A DNA stretch of 36,857 nucleotides, taken from positions 1 to 36,857 of the forward strand of contig OMUP01000123.1 in NCBI GenBank assembly GCA_900314255.1, given 5' to 3'. Positions within the stretch are counted from its first letter, which is position 1. Every line of letters begins with the position of its first letter. The position numbers and the translations under genes were made by a program. Under the pieces are notes generated by a model. It was not told the origin of the DNA, searched no databases, and worked only from the letters and a program-made list of their open reading frames with translations. This document shows positions 15,511 through 23,375 of this stretch, piece by piece. This stretch comes from an uncultured Lachnospiraceae bacterium. GTDB lineage: Bacteria; Bacillota; Clostridia; Lachnospirales; Lachnospiraceae.

Positions 15511-17112
15511 TCAGCCGAAAAGTCCTCCTTCTTCGGCATCCGGATTTTTCACGATATACATACCGCCCGTTATGGACGCGGTCATACGATCATCATAGAA
15601 AAACCACACACGGCCGTGAGCTGCGTCAAATTCCCACGCATTGAACCGGAATTTATCCTTTCCGCCGGTGACATCGCACTTCTCGCAGTTCTTGAGCCGC
15701 CACTCCAGCACGTCCGTCAGGAAACATGCGCCGAACTGCGGAACCGCCAGCAGAATTTTCGCCGGAGTCCGGTCATTGTGCTTGCGCACGCGGTGCAGTG
15801 TCAGATTCAGCACCTTGCCCGAATCCTTGCGGTTCACCTTGATCTCACACGCGTATCCGTCCTTCAGAGCTTCGTGAAGTCCGAGCGGATACGAGCACTT
15901 CAGACGCTTCTTCGAGAAATCTTTCTCGGCAAATGTGCCCGATTTTACCAGAATATCCTTTGATTCCGAAAGTGCATTCACGATCTTGGCCTGAACCGAG
16001 TCATCGCCGTAATGGGCGCCATTTTCCACGCGCATGCGAATGGCGAGGTCCGCCATCAGATAGTGCCGGTAGGCCTCCAGGACATCTTTCTTTACACCGA
16101 TTCCGCGCAGATAGCAGTTTCCTTTCCGTCTGGCCGCATCGGCAAACGGGCAGTCTGTGTCGCCTTTCGTGAACTGTTCAAATGTCGTCTCATACGCACG
16201 GTCGTTCAGAAGAAATGCCGTGTCATCGTTCACAGCGACGCCGTTGCCTTTGTGGAAGCAGTCCGCCAGCTTGTACTCAGCCTCCATATCGCCGCCTGCC
16301 GCCGCAATCGTAAAGTAATAAAACGCTTTCTGATAATCCGGCTTTCCTTCGGAAATCCGGCCATAGTAATAGATATAACCGAGCATGTTGGCGGCCTTGT
16401 GGTTTCCGGGCTGAAGCTGCGTCAGACGCTCAAGGTCCTCGGAAGCCAGTTTCCAGTCACACGGGAAAACGGCATTGCCGCCGTAGCTGCCAGCCGCCTC
16501 TGCCTCAAGCGCGTCCGGCACATTCTTTTCGGCCAGTTCACGGGCAAAGCGCGCAAAAAGTTTCCGGCCCGTCTCATCCAGCCGTTTCATCTCCTGCGCA
16601 CTGCCGCAGCTGCGGATATATTGCAGCTTGATGCCGTCCGGATAGTCCCGCTCCAGCGCTGTCTTTTCAGCATTTGACCGGTACATCGCAATCAGGTTCT
16701 GAAGGGAGAGGATGTCTGCCTGACTGGCAACGCTTCTGCTTTCGTCATCGCATTCCACCCACATGTTGTCCAGACGCTCCAGGATAATCTCAATAACCTT
16801 GTCATCGGTATCCGGCAAAGTTGTTCTGTCCGGGCTTCCGGTCGTGTACACGGTGTAATCGGTGGACTCGCGGAACAGTTCTCTGAGAGGCTTTGCCCAG
16901 CCATTTTCAAATGCATCAACGCTCATGCCGTCATCGCGCAGATTGGCCAGAAGCGCCTCAATATCTTTCAGCGTGAAATTATAGCCGTCTTCCACGACGA
17001 TCCGGTCCGGCCTGTGTTTGGTTCCGATGATCTGTGACAGCGGTTTTTCAAGCCTTACGAACTGCCGCATTTCTTCCTGGGTGATTGTCTGCGTATTTGA
17101 CTTTCTGGCCAT
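15511..17112 (-). CDS. Sel1-like repeat protein of unknown function
   Basis: A 533-residue protein without signal peptide or membrane segment. The middle (about 225-360) has Sel1/TPR-type repeats: NMLGYIYYYGRISEGKPDYQKAF, EAEYKLADCFHKGNGV and RRKGNCYLRGIGVKKDVLEAYRHY-like stretches (each tens of residues apart). The N-terminal 200 residues are predicted-helical and charged. The C-terminal 130 have no motif I recognise; two cysteines (CEKC) lie near 481-484. Such repeats usually act as protein-binding scaffolds. It is cotranscribed with the downstream Fe-S flavoprotein, 23 bases away, so it may assist or regulate that enzyme. AGAGGA precedes the ATG. Divergent from the HIT gene. Confidence 0.75.
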   Translation of the reverse strand: MARKSNTQTITQEEMRQFVRLEKPLSQIIGTKHRPDRIVVEDGYNFTLKDIEALLANLRDDGMSVDAFENGWAKPLRELFRESTDYTVYTTGSPDRTTLPDTDDKVIEIILERLDNMWVECDDESRSVASQADILSLQNLIAMYRSNAEKTALERDYPDGIKLQYIRSCGSAQEMKRLDETGRKLFARFARELAEKNVPDALEAEAAGSYGGNAVFPCDWKLASEDLERLTQLQPGNHKAANMLGYIYYYGRISEGKPDYQKAFYYFTIAAAGGDMEAEYKLADCFHKGNGVAVNDDTAFLLNDRAYETTFEQFTKGDTDCPFADAARRKGNCYLRGIGVKKDVLEAYRHYLMADLAIRMRVENGAHYGDDSVQAKIVNALSESKDILVKSGTFAEKDFSKKRLKCSYPLGLHEALKDGYACEIKVNRKDSGKVLNLTLHRVRKHNDRTPAKILLAVPQFGACFLTDVLEWRLKNCEKCDVTGGKDKFRFNAWEFDAAHGRVWFFYDDRMTASITGGMYIVKNPDAEEGGLFG

Positions 17113-17220
17113 CTTAAAGTCCTCTTTTTCCTGTTCTTCCTTATATTTTCAAAACTATAATACCACGATTGCTCTGGAACTTGTACGGCAATCTGTTCAG
17201 CCGGACAGATCATTCCGGTG

Positions 17221-17226
17221 TATAAT
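17221..17226 (+). promoter_or_regulatory. -10 box of the HIT gene
   Basis: A perfect TATAAT 32 bases before the HIT start codon, with the RBS GGAGG at 17244-17248. The -35 region is weak (TTCAGC at 17196-17201, 19-base spacer). The 145-base divergent gap also carries a TATTAT on the minus strand near 17156-17161 that could serve the Sel1 gene. Confidence 0.55.
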
Positions 17227-17257
17227 CAGAGTAAATTCAAATCGGAGGTTTACCGTT

Positions 17258-17677
17258 ATGTTTGATGAAAACTGCGCATACTGTGCAGAAGGCGAAAAGC
17301 TCGCCGCATTCGGCATCAAAATCTGCGAGATGCCGATGTCCAAGCTCATTCTGTTCAAGGAACAGACCCACAAAGGCCGCGTAATCGTCGCATGCAAAAA
17401 GCACGTTGATGATGTGACACAGCTCACAAAAGAAGAGCGCGCCCAGTTCATGGAAGATATCAGCCGCGCCGCAGAATGCCTGCACAAGACATTCCACCCC
17501 GACAAGATCAACTTCGGAGCATACGGTGACACCATGCATCATCTGCACGTCCATCTTGTCCCGAAGTACAAAGATGAGGCCGAGTGGGGCGACGTATTTG
17601 CCATGAATCCGCACAAAGTTGAACTTAGCGATGAAGAATATCAGGCATTGATCGATCAGATCAAAGCCAATCTCTGA
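17258..17677 (+). CDS. HIT family nucleotide-binding hydrolase/transferase
   Basis: A 139-residue histidine-triad protein. The signature HHLHVHLVP (94-102) gives the H-x-H-x-H active site with His95, His97 and His99, His97 being the expected nucleophile. An N-terminal CAYC pair (Cys6, Cys9) resembles the zinc-binding HIT subgroup. Members hydrolyse AMP-lysine, AMP-NH2, Ap4A or related nucleotides; which applies here cannot be told. The ATG at 17258 has GGAGG ten bases upstream; the open frame extends further 5' but without an RBS. Monocistronic, ending at the terminator shared with the convergent alcohol dehydrogenase. Confidence 0.9.
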   Translation: MFDENCAYCAEGEKLAAFGIKICEMPMSKLILFKEQTHKGRVIVACKKHVDDVTQLTKEERAQFMEDISRAAECLHKTFHPDKINFGAYGDTMHHLHVHLVPKYKDEAEWGDVFAMNPHKVELSDEEYQALIDQIKANL

Positions 17678-17712
17678 GAAAGCGGAACGAACCGTCTCAC
17701 AGGAAGCAAAAC

Positions 17713-17758
17713 GGCCGCCAGAACCGGTTTATCCCGATTCTGACGGCTTTTTCTTTTC
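17713..17758. terminator. Bidirectional rho-independent terminator
   Basis: Arms GCCGCCAGAACCGG and CCGATTCTGACGGC around a TTTAT loop, followed by TTTTTCTTTT on the plus strand and by TTTT on the minus strand. On the minus strand the imperfect positions become G-U pairs. It ends both the HIT gene and the convergent flavodoxin-AAA-GH28-ADH operon. Confidence 0.88.
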
Positions 17759-17759
17759 C

Positions 17760-18941
17760 TTATTTCCACGAATCTTCGTAAATCTTTATACACTCATCTC
17801 TTGTGAGCGGAACTGGATCGAACTTCAGAAGTCTCTGCGTCGTCGCAATCGCATTGTCTGCCATCTTTGCCGCATCTTCTCTGCGGATTCCGTAATCCGA
17901 CATCTTCAGATTGTCCACACCGCATGCCTTCTGAAGCGAAGCAAGGGCGTCGAGGAAATCCTCCGGCTTTGATGCATCCTGCTTTCCAAGATAACGCGCC
18001 ATGTCGACAAATGTCTCATCCGCGCAGTGCAGGTTTACAAAGTGCCGGTAGTATGCCAGAGAAATCATGATCAGTCCGGCACCGTGCGGAAGAGCCGGGT
18101 AATATGCGCTCATGGCGTGCTCCAGAGCGTGCTCGCCGATGCAGGAGCTGGTGATCATGGCATAGCCGCCCAGCATACTGGCGAAGCTCATGCCCTCTCT
18201 CGCCTCCATGTCGTTTCCATCCTTCACGGCTCTTGCCAGATATTTTCCGACATTTTCGATTGCTGTTCTCGTGACCATGTCGCTGAAAGCGCAGGCATTC
18301 ACAGAGAGATGGCACTCCAGACTGTGAAACAGCGCGTCAAATCCCTGATAAGCTGTGAATTTCGGCGGAACCGATGCAGTGAGTTCCGGATCCACAATGG
18401 CAATCTTCGCAAAAAGGGAATCCATGCGGCCGAGGCCGATTTTCTCATTTGTCACCGGGTTTGTGACGACTCCGTTTGCATCCGCCTCCGAACCGGTTCC
18501 GGCTGTCGTCGGGATTGCGATCCATGGAAGCGGAGTGTTCTCCGGAGTTTTGTTCTTTCCGGTCAGACCGCCGGCATAGTCCCACAAATCATCAGAGGGC
18601 TGCGGCGCAAACATCGCCATGATCTTTGCGGCATCCAGAACCGAGCCGCCGCCGAGAGCGACCACAAAATCGCAGTTCTCTTTTCTGGCCAGCCGCGCGC
18701 CTTCCTCAACGGTCGATTTCACCGGATTGGCTTCGACTTTGTTAAAAAGAATATAGCTGACTCCTGCTTTTTCAAGCTCTTTCTGGGTGCGGGCCAGGTA
18801 CCCGTTTCTGATCACGGATTTCCCGCCGCTCGTCACAAGAAGTGCCTTTTTTCCCGGCATCTCCTGCTTGTGAAGATCATTTAAAACACCGCACCCGAAC
18901 AGCACGTGCGTCGGTTCAAAAAATGTAAATACGTCGCGCAT
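17760..18941 (-). CDS. Iron-containing alcohol dehydrogenase
   Basis: A 393-residue group III alcohol dehydrogenase. The NAD(P) loop GGGSVLDAAK is at 97-106, and IPTTAGTGSE at 143-152. Iron ligands by family position are Asp202 and His206 (FDALFH), then His271/His275 and His286 (LPHG). The family reduces aldehydes such as butyraldehyde or lactaldehyde, or oxidises the corresponding alcohols. It is the last gene of an operon with a GH28 enzyme, 14 bases after its stop, with AGGAGG before the ATG. The substrate is not evident; it is clearly different in sequence from the other iron ADH at 23376-24530. Confidence 0.92.
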   Translation of the reverse strand: MRDVFTFFEPTHVLFGCGVLNDLHKQEMPGKKALLVTSGGKSVIRNGYLARTQKELEKAGVSYILFNKVEANPVKSTVEEGARLARKENCDFVVALGGGSVLDAAKIMAMFAPQPSDDLWDYAGGLTGKNKTPENTPLPWIAIPTTAGTGSEADANGVVTNPVTNEKIGLGRMDSLFAKIAIVDPELTASVPPKFTAYQGFDALFHSLECHLSVNACAFSDMVTRTAIENVGKYLARAVKDGNDMEAREGMSFASMLGGYAMITSSCIGEHALEHAMSAYYPALPHGAGLIMISLAYYRHFVNLHCADETFVDMARYLGKQDASKPEDFLDALASLQKACGVDNLKMSDYGIRREDAAKMADNAIATTQRLLKFDPVPLTRDECIKIYEDSWK

Positions 18942-18955
18942 AGCATCCTCCTGTT

Positions 18956-20269
18956 TTAATTGGATGAATCCTGGATTATTTGTCTGCGGCAGAATTCTTT
19001 CATGCTGTCGTCAATTTCAAATCTGCCTTCCAGCGTGCAGTTCTTCACACTGCGCGTGTAGAGAACCGCAATTTCATGAGGGTATACGCCTCTTGCCGAC
19101 GGCATCTCGTCAAAGACATCCGGAACGTGGCTGCTCTGGCGCTTCAGTCTCAGGACCACATCTGAGAAATGCACATCCTCGATCACGGAATAGGTTTCCC
19201 CCGCGATCATGGATGTCCCTTCACCGTCCATATAGAGGTGATCGATGAAAATCCGGCTGATGGTTCCCGGAAGACGGTCGACACCCGCTCTCTTTGTCGC
19301 GGAAATAAAGACCGGATCGCCCTTGCCCCACCACACATGAACGCCGCTGTCACGTTTGCTGCAGTCAGCATAACGTCTTGTATTTCCTGTCACGTGATGA
19401 ATCATGATGTCTGACACATTTCCGCCGTCGCGGCTCCAGATGCCGAATCCTCTTGTGCAGTCTGACAGCACGCAGTCCGAAAGAATGATGTGGTGAATGT
19501 CGCCCCACGTCTCCGTTCCGATCTTCAGAGCACAGGAACGGGAACGCATGGTGCAGCCGCTGATCACGATATTTTCCGAAGGGCCGTATTTTTTTGTCAT
19601 CGGGGCTGTCGTCTTCACCACAATGCAGTCGTCTCCGGTCCGGATGATACAGCCGCGGATGACCACGTTTTTGCAGCAGTCCGGATCAATTCCGTCATTG
19701 TTGGCGCCGCGCTCATTGTTCAGAATGCGGATGTTTTCGATCAGGACGTCATGACAGCCGGCAAGATGCAGGGTCCAGTACGCCGAATCCTCGAATGTGA
19801 CATCGCGCACCGTCAGTTTCTTCACATCTTCCAGAAAACTCATTCTCGGCCGGAAGCCTTTCACCGCCAGCGGGCACTCGTGAAAACCGTCGTCTGCATC
19901 ATCATCCCAGAACGCCAGTCTTCCCTGCCCGTCAATTGTGCCGTCTCCTGAAATCGTGATATCTTCTTCATGCCGCGCAAACAGGAAGCATCCGCCTTCC
20001 CAGCCTGTATCCGCGTTGTCGTCATCAAAATCTTTCGTGAAGTCGATGACGTCAGCCGGATCAAGGCTGGATACAAGCCTCGCCCCTGTCTCCAGATGCA
20101 GATTGATATGTGAGCGCAGCTTAAGAGAACCGGAAAGAAACGTGCCGGCTGGAACACGGACCGTTCCGCCCCCGGCGTCTGCCACGGTATCGATTGTCTT
20201 TTGAATGGCCGCAGTGGCTTTCGTCTTTCCATCTCCCACAGCGCCGAATTCTGTAATATCCCGAATCAT
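18956..20269 (-). CDS. Glycoside hydrolase family 28 (polygalacturonase-like)
   Basis: A 437-residue right-handed beta-helix enzyme. The N-terminal pectate-lyase-like start is TEFGAVGDGKTKATAAIQ-type (from residue 6), followed by the GH28 catalytic blocks NNDGID (190-195) and GDDC (212-215), whose aspartates act in inverting hydrolysis. The usual RIK block is not obvious; ALKIGTETWG is present at 247-256. No signal peptide is visible, which suggests cytoplasmic action on small, imported galacturonides or other uronic-acid oligosaccharides. It lies 12 bases after the AAA ATPase gene and 14 before the iron alcohol dehydrogenase, with AAAGGCGG before the ATG. Whether it is exo-acting or has another rhamno/xylogalacturonan specificity is unknown. 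Confidence 0.88.
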   Translation of the reverse strand: MIRDITEFGAVGDGKTKATAAIQKTIDTVADAGGGTVRVPAGTFLSGSLKLRSHINLHLETGARLVSSLDPADVIDFTKDFDDDNADTGWEGGCFLFARHEEDITISGDGTIDGQGRLAFWDDDADDGFHECPLAVKGFRPRMSFLEDVKKLTVRDVTFEDSAYWTLHLAGCHDVLIENIRILNNERGANNDGIDPDCCKNVVIRGCIIRTGDDCIVVKTTAPMTKKYGPSENIVISGCTMRSRSCALKIGTETWGDIHHIILSDCVLSDCTRGFGIWSRDGGNVSDIMIHHVTGNTRRYADCSKRDSGVHVWWGKGDPVFISATKRAGVDRLPGTISRIFIDHLYMDGEGTSMIAGETYSVIEDVHFSDVVLRLKRQSSHVPDVFDEMPSARGVYPHEIAVLYTRSVKNCTLEGRFEIDDSMKEFCRRQIIQDSSN

Positions 20270-20281
20270 ATGTTTCCGCCT

Positions 20282-21802
20282 TTACTCCAGAATCCGTCTG
20301 ACCTCATCCGCGTCGTAGCGCACGGCAGTCTTCTTATTCTCCTCGATTTCCAGGAGTGCGTGAGCCGCCAGATGTTCGGCTGCCTGCTCCAGATCGCGCA
20401 CACCCGGCAGGTCGATATAGTGCTCTACAACCGCCGCGGCGCCGTCGTCTGTCACCACGCATTCCTCCGGGCGCATTCCCATCCGGCGCAGAACCTTGGG
20501 AAGGGAGAACCGGAGGAAGATTGTCTTCTTCTCCTCGGGCGTATAGTCTGGTATCTCAATCACAGCGAACCGCGTCATCAGCGGATCGCTGATGCGGCTG
20601 CGGTCATTGGCCGTCGCAATCGGGTACACGCCGGTCGTCGGCACCGTACACTCCATGTAGTTGTCGGTGAAGCCGAGATTATCCAACAGCGTCAGAAGCG
20701 CATCTGCCGGATTGCCCTGCGACGTCCTGGAATCAGCCTTGTCCAGCTCATTGATGATAAATACAAGGTTGCTCTCACCAGCCTGATAAAACGCTTCCAT
20801 GATGGATCCGGGCTTTGCGTTTGAGTAAACTCTTGAGCTTCCCGTCAGCTGCTCCGCGTCATGAATGGAGCTCATATCCAGACTCGTCCAGGGCAGCTGC
20901 AGGATTCTGGCCACCGCATAGGCGATCTGGGATTTGCCCGTTCCGGCCGGTCCCACAAGAAGCAGGCCATATGCCGGCAGAGTATGTGTCCGGTTGATCT
21001 GAATAATCGTCTCGATAACCCGCTGCTTCACGTTCTCAAGTCCGAAAAGCTCTTCGTCCAGAATCTGCCTTGCCTTCACCGGATCGATTGAGCCGAAGTA
21101 CGATTCCTTCCAGCGGATGTTGAGCATGATGGAAAGAGCGCGCAGAGCGTGCCGGCGCTCGTCCGGTCCCACCTCACGGGAGCGTGCTACCGCCAGGTTC
21201 CGTTTTGCCCATTTCCGGATGTTGAGCGGAAGCGTGTCGCCGGCGCAGGTCAGATAGTCTGAAATCGTCTGCAGGCTCGTAAGCTTCATCTCATCGCTGT
21301 CTTCTTCGTCGGCATCTGAATCGGCCGCTTCGCGCACCGGAGGTTTGCTCTCCAGCAGACGCCGGATGACGTACTGCAGGAAACCGTCCTCTGCCGAAAG
21401 CTTGGCGACGCCGCCGGAATCCACTTCGCGGATCTTGTAGACTGCGTACCCTTCCGGTGTGGACTGTCCCGTCAGTCTTACCAGAATCTGATTGGTGCCG
21501 AGCCAGTTCACGAGTCTTGTAAACCGGGAATCCACCTTCAGAATGTCTTCTGTTCTGCGCTTGTCCGGCCGGCCGTATCCAAACGCCGTGCCTTTCTTCG
21601 GATCTGTGAACAATCCCGTGACATGGTGATCCAGGGGACCATTTTTCTCCGCGATCACAAGCATCGGGTGACCGCTGTCGCAGGTCTGATTGTCCGCGTC
21701 AAATTCCGTGTAGGTCACCTTTGCGGCGATTTCTTCCTGTCTTTTTTTTTCCTGTTCAGCCGGCACACCGCCATTGCTGAAATCAAATATACGATCTGCC
21801 AT
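20282..21802 (-). CDS. Lon-like AAA+ ATPase without protease domain
   Basis: A 506-residue AAA+ protein. The C-terminal half resembles the ATPase part of Lon: LDEELFGLENVKQRV (248-262), Walker A GPAGTGKS (284-291), sensor-1 Asn399 (IATAND), arginine finger Arg411 (LMTRF) and YTPEEKK after it. Walker B reads LVFIINELDKA, so the magnesium-coordinating aspartate of the usual DE pair is Asn351. It ends at the AAA lid, with no Ser-Lys protease domain. The N-terminal 240 residues are not a Lon substrate-binding domain that I can recognise; an acidic stretch lies at 161-171. It follows a flavodoxin gene by 24 bases, with only a weak AGAGAGAA RBS. A chaperone-like or remodelling role is likely. Confidence 0.85.
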   Translation of the reverse strand: MADRIFDFSNGGVPAEQEKKRQEEIAAKVTYTEFDADNQTCDSGHPMLVIAEKNGPLDHHVTGLFTDPKKGTAFGYGRPDKRRTEDILKVDSRFTRLVNWLGTNQILVRLTGQSTPEGYAVYKIREVDSGGVAKLSAEDGFLQYVIRRLLESKPPVREAADSDADEEDSDEMKLTSLQTISDYLTCAGDTLPLNIRKWAKRNLAVARSREVGPDERRHALRALSIMLNIRWKESYFGSIDPVKARQILDEELFGLENVKQRVIETIIQINRTHTLPAYGLLLVGPAGTGKSQIAYAVARILQLPWTSLDMSSIHDAEQLTGSSRVYSNAKPGSIMEAFYQAGESNLVFIINELDKADSRTSQGNPADALLTLLDNLGFTDNYMECTVPTTGVYPIATANDRSRISDPLMTRFAVIEIPDYTPEEKKTIFLRFSLPKVLRRMGMRPEECVVTDDGAAAVVEHYIDLPGVRDLEQAAEHLAAHALLEIEENKKTAVRYDADEVRRILE

Positions 21803-21826
21803 TTCTCTCTGGTTCCAATCTGCAGA

Positions 21827-22297
21827 TTACTGTGCCAGCCAGTTTCTAATGTCATCGTCACTTGTATTCCCCGTCACCCGAAGGCCGTCACCGATCTTCG
21901 CGTCCGGATACAGTCTGCGCAGCTCTGCCACACTCTGGTCCACCGCTGCTCCGCCGGACGTGGCAAACGGCAGAATCGTGTGGCCGGCAAGGTCAAAGCT
22001 GTCCAGAAATGTGTCGATGATTCTCGGTGCCTTGCCCCACCAGATCGGATAGCCGACGATGATGGTTCCGTAACCGTCAACATACGGAAGTTTGCCTTTG
22101 ATTGCAGGGCGGCATCCCTCATCCTCCATCTCGATGTTGCAGCGCGCCTCAGCGGCTGTCCAGTCGAGGTCTTCATGTGAATACGGGTCCTCAGCCTCGA
22201 TCCGGAAATCCTCTGCTCCGGAAAGGCCGGCGATGCGCTTTCCCGCTTTCGCTGTCACGCCATCTATGCTGAAATAAACAACAAGTGCAGGTTTCAT
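21827..22297 (-). CDS. Flavodoxin-like FMN protein
   Basis: A 156-residue flavodoxin-fold protein of normal length. The FMN phosphate loop is YFSIDGVTAKAG (8-19), and the isoalloxazine loops are GYPIWWGKAP (about 82-91) and TSGGAAVDQS (about 113-122). This is typical of the flavodoxin group used as small reductases or electron carriers in anaerobes. AAGGAAG precedes the ATG. It is the first gene of the operon with the AAA ATPase, GH28 and iron alcohol dehydrogenase. The redox partner is unknown. Confidence 0.9.
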   Translation of the reverse strand: MKPALVVYFSIDGVTAKAGKRIAGLSGAEDFRIEAEDPYSHEDLDWTAAEARCNIEMEDEGCRPAIKGKLPYVDGYGTIIVGYPIWWGKAPRIIDTFLDSFDLAGHTILPFATSGGAAVDQSVAELRRLYPDAKIGDGLRVTGNTSDDDIRNWLAQ

Positions 22298-22340
22298 ATT
22301 TTGCTTCCTTTCATCACCGTTAGTTTTCTACCTTCCTGTT

Positions 22341-22370
22341 ATTATACGCCAATAAGGGCAGGAAAGTCAG
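22341..22370 (-). promoter_or_regulatory. Promoter of the flavodoxin-AAA-GH28-ADH operon
   Basis: On the minus strand CTGACT (22365-22370) and TATAAT (22341-22346) are separated by 18 bases, 44 bases before the flavodoxin start codon. Confidence 0.6.
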
Positions 22371-22428
22371 CCGGCTTCCACTCGATTTCTGCACGTAAAA
22401 CAGCGCGGATCCGGTATTTCACTGCGGC

Positions 22429-22463
22429 AAAAAACGCCCTGCGTAAAAAAAGCAGGACGTTTT
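22429..22463 (-). terminator. Terminator of the iolC-iolD-iolB operon
   Basis: On the minus strand AACGTCCTGC and GCAGGGCGTT pair (one G-U) around a T-rich loop and are followed by TTTT, about 50 bases after the stop of the class II aldolase gene. Confidence 0.85.
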
Positions 22464-22514
22464 CTTTAAGACTGTTAAAAAGCTGTTTTCTGAATCATTG
22501 CCGCGGAAGTGCTG

Positions 22515-23363
22515 TCAGCGGAAGTCTTTGCCGCAGTTGAACACTTCGATGTGGTGTTTTACGTTTTCGTATACGCCCTGTACTTCGGCTTCGCTCAGGT
22601 CAAAGTAGTTGTGTGCACCGTCGCTCTTCAGGTACTTTTCCGCAGACGCGGTCAGATGGTTGAAGCTGGCCGTCGCAATGTTGACCTTGCGGATGCCGCA
22701 TCCGATCGCCCTCTGGAAGTCCGCGTCCGAAATGCCGCTTCCGCCGTGCAGTACGAGCGGAAGATCGCCGGTTCTCTTGTGGATTTCCTCCAGCACGTCA
22801 AATGCCAGATGCGGAGCTGTCGGATAGTTGCCGTGCGCGTTGCCGATTGCAACTGCCAGGCAGTCGATCCCGGTCTCCTGTACAAAGCGCTGTGCCGCTG
22901 CCGGATCTGTGTACTTGATCTGGTGCTCCTCGCCGCCTTCTGCGCCGCCGACCAGACCGAGCTCTGCCTCTACCGTCGCACCGTACTTTGCCGCGCGTCT
23001 GACAACTTCCTTTGTGCGCTCGATATTCTCCTCAAACGGATAGGTCGAGCTGTCAAACATCACGGACGTAAATCCGTAATCAAGCGCCTCCTGAACAACC
23101 TCCATCGTGAGGCCGTGGTCCAGGTTCAGCGCCACGTCAACCTTTGCCGATTTGGCCGCGGAGACCATCATCGGTCCCATGAGCCGGAACGGGGATGCTG
23201 CCATGCGCTTCTCGGCAATCTGCATGATCACCGGCGTATTCATCTCTTCCGCCGCCCGGATCACACCCATGACCATTTCCATGTTGCCGACATTAAATGC
23301 ACCTACGCCTCTGTCCTGCGCCTGTGCATCCAGCATCAGCTTTTTCATTGTGACAAGTGCCAT
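22515..23363 (-). CDS. iolJ: Class II aldolase, probable 2-deoxy-5-keto-gluconate-6-phosphate aldolase
   Basis: A 282-residue zinc-dependent class II aldolase of the fructose-bisphosphate/tagatose-bisphosphate family. Visible zinc and catalytic residues are Asp82-His83 (NLDHG), His177 (NAHGNYP) and His206 (LHGGSG), with the phosphate site NIAT at 228-231. In this operon its expected substrate is 6-phospho-5-dehydro-2-deoxygluconate, split to dihydroxyacetone phosphate and malonate semialdehyde as by IolJ. It is the last gene of the operon, 12 bases after the iron alcohol dehydrogenase, with AAGGAG before the ATG. Sequence alone would also allow fructose-bisphosphate aldolase; the context decides. 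Confidence 0.85.
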   Translation of the reverse strand: MALVTMKKLMLDAQAQDRGVGAFNVGNMEMVMGVIRAAEEMNTPVIMQIAEKRMAASPFRLMGPMMVSAAKSAKVDVALNLDHGLTMEVVQEALDYGFTSVMFDSSTYPFEENIERTKEVVRRAAKYGATVEAELGLVGGAEGGEEHQIKYTDPAAAQRFVQETGIDCLAVAIGNAHGNYPTAPHLAFDVLEEIHKRTGDLPLVLHGGSGISDADFQRAIGCGIRKVNIATASFNHLTASAEKYLKSDGAHNYFDLSEAEVQGVYENVKHHIEVFNCGKDFR

Positions 23364-23375
23364 GTGTGCTCCTTA

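Noticed and set aside
22301..22514. Small gene in the flavodoxin-aldolase gap
   Set aside because: The open frame at 22301-22540 on the plus strand has no RBS and overlaps the flavodoxin promoter and the operon terminator.
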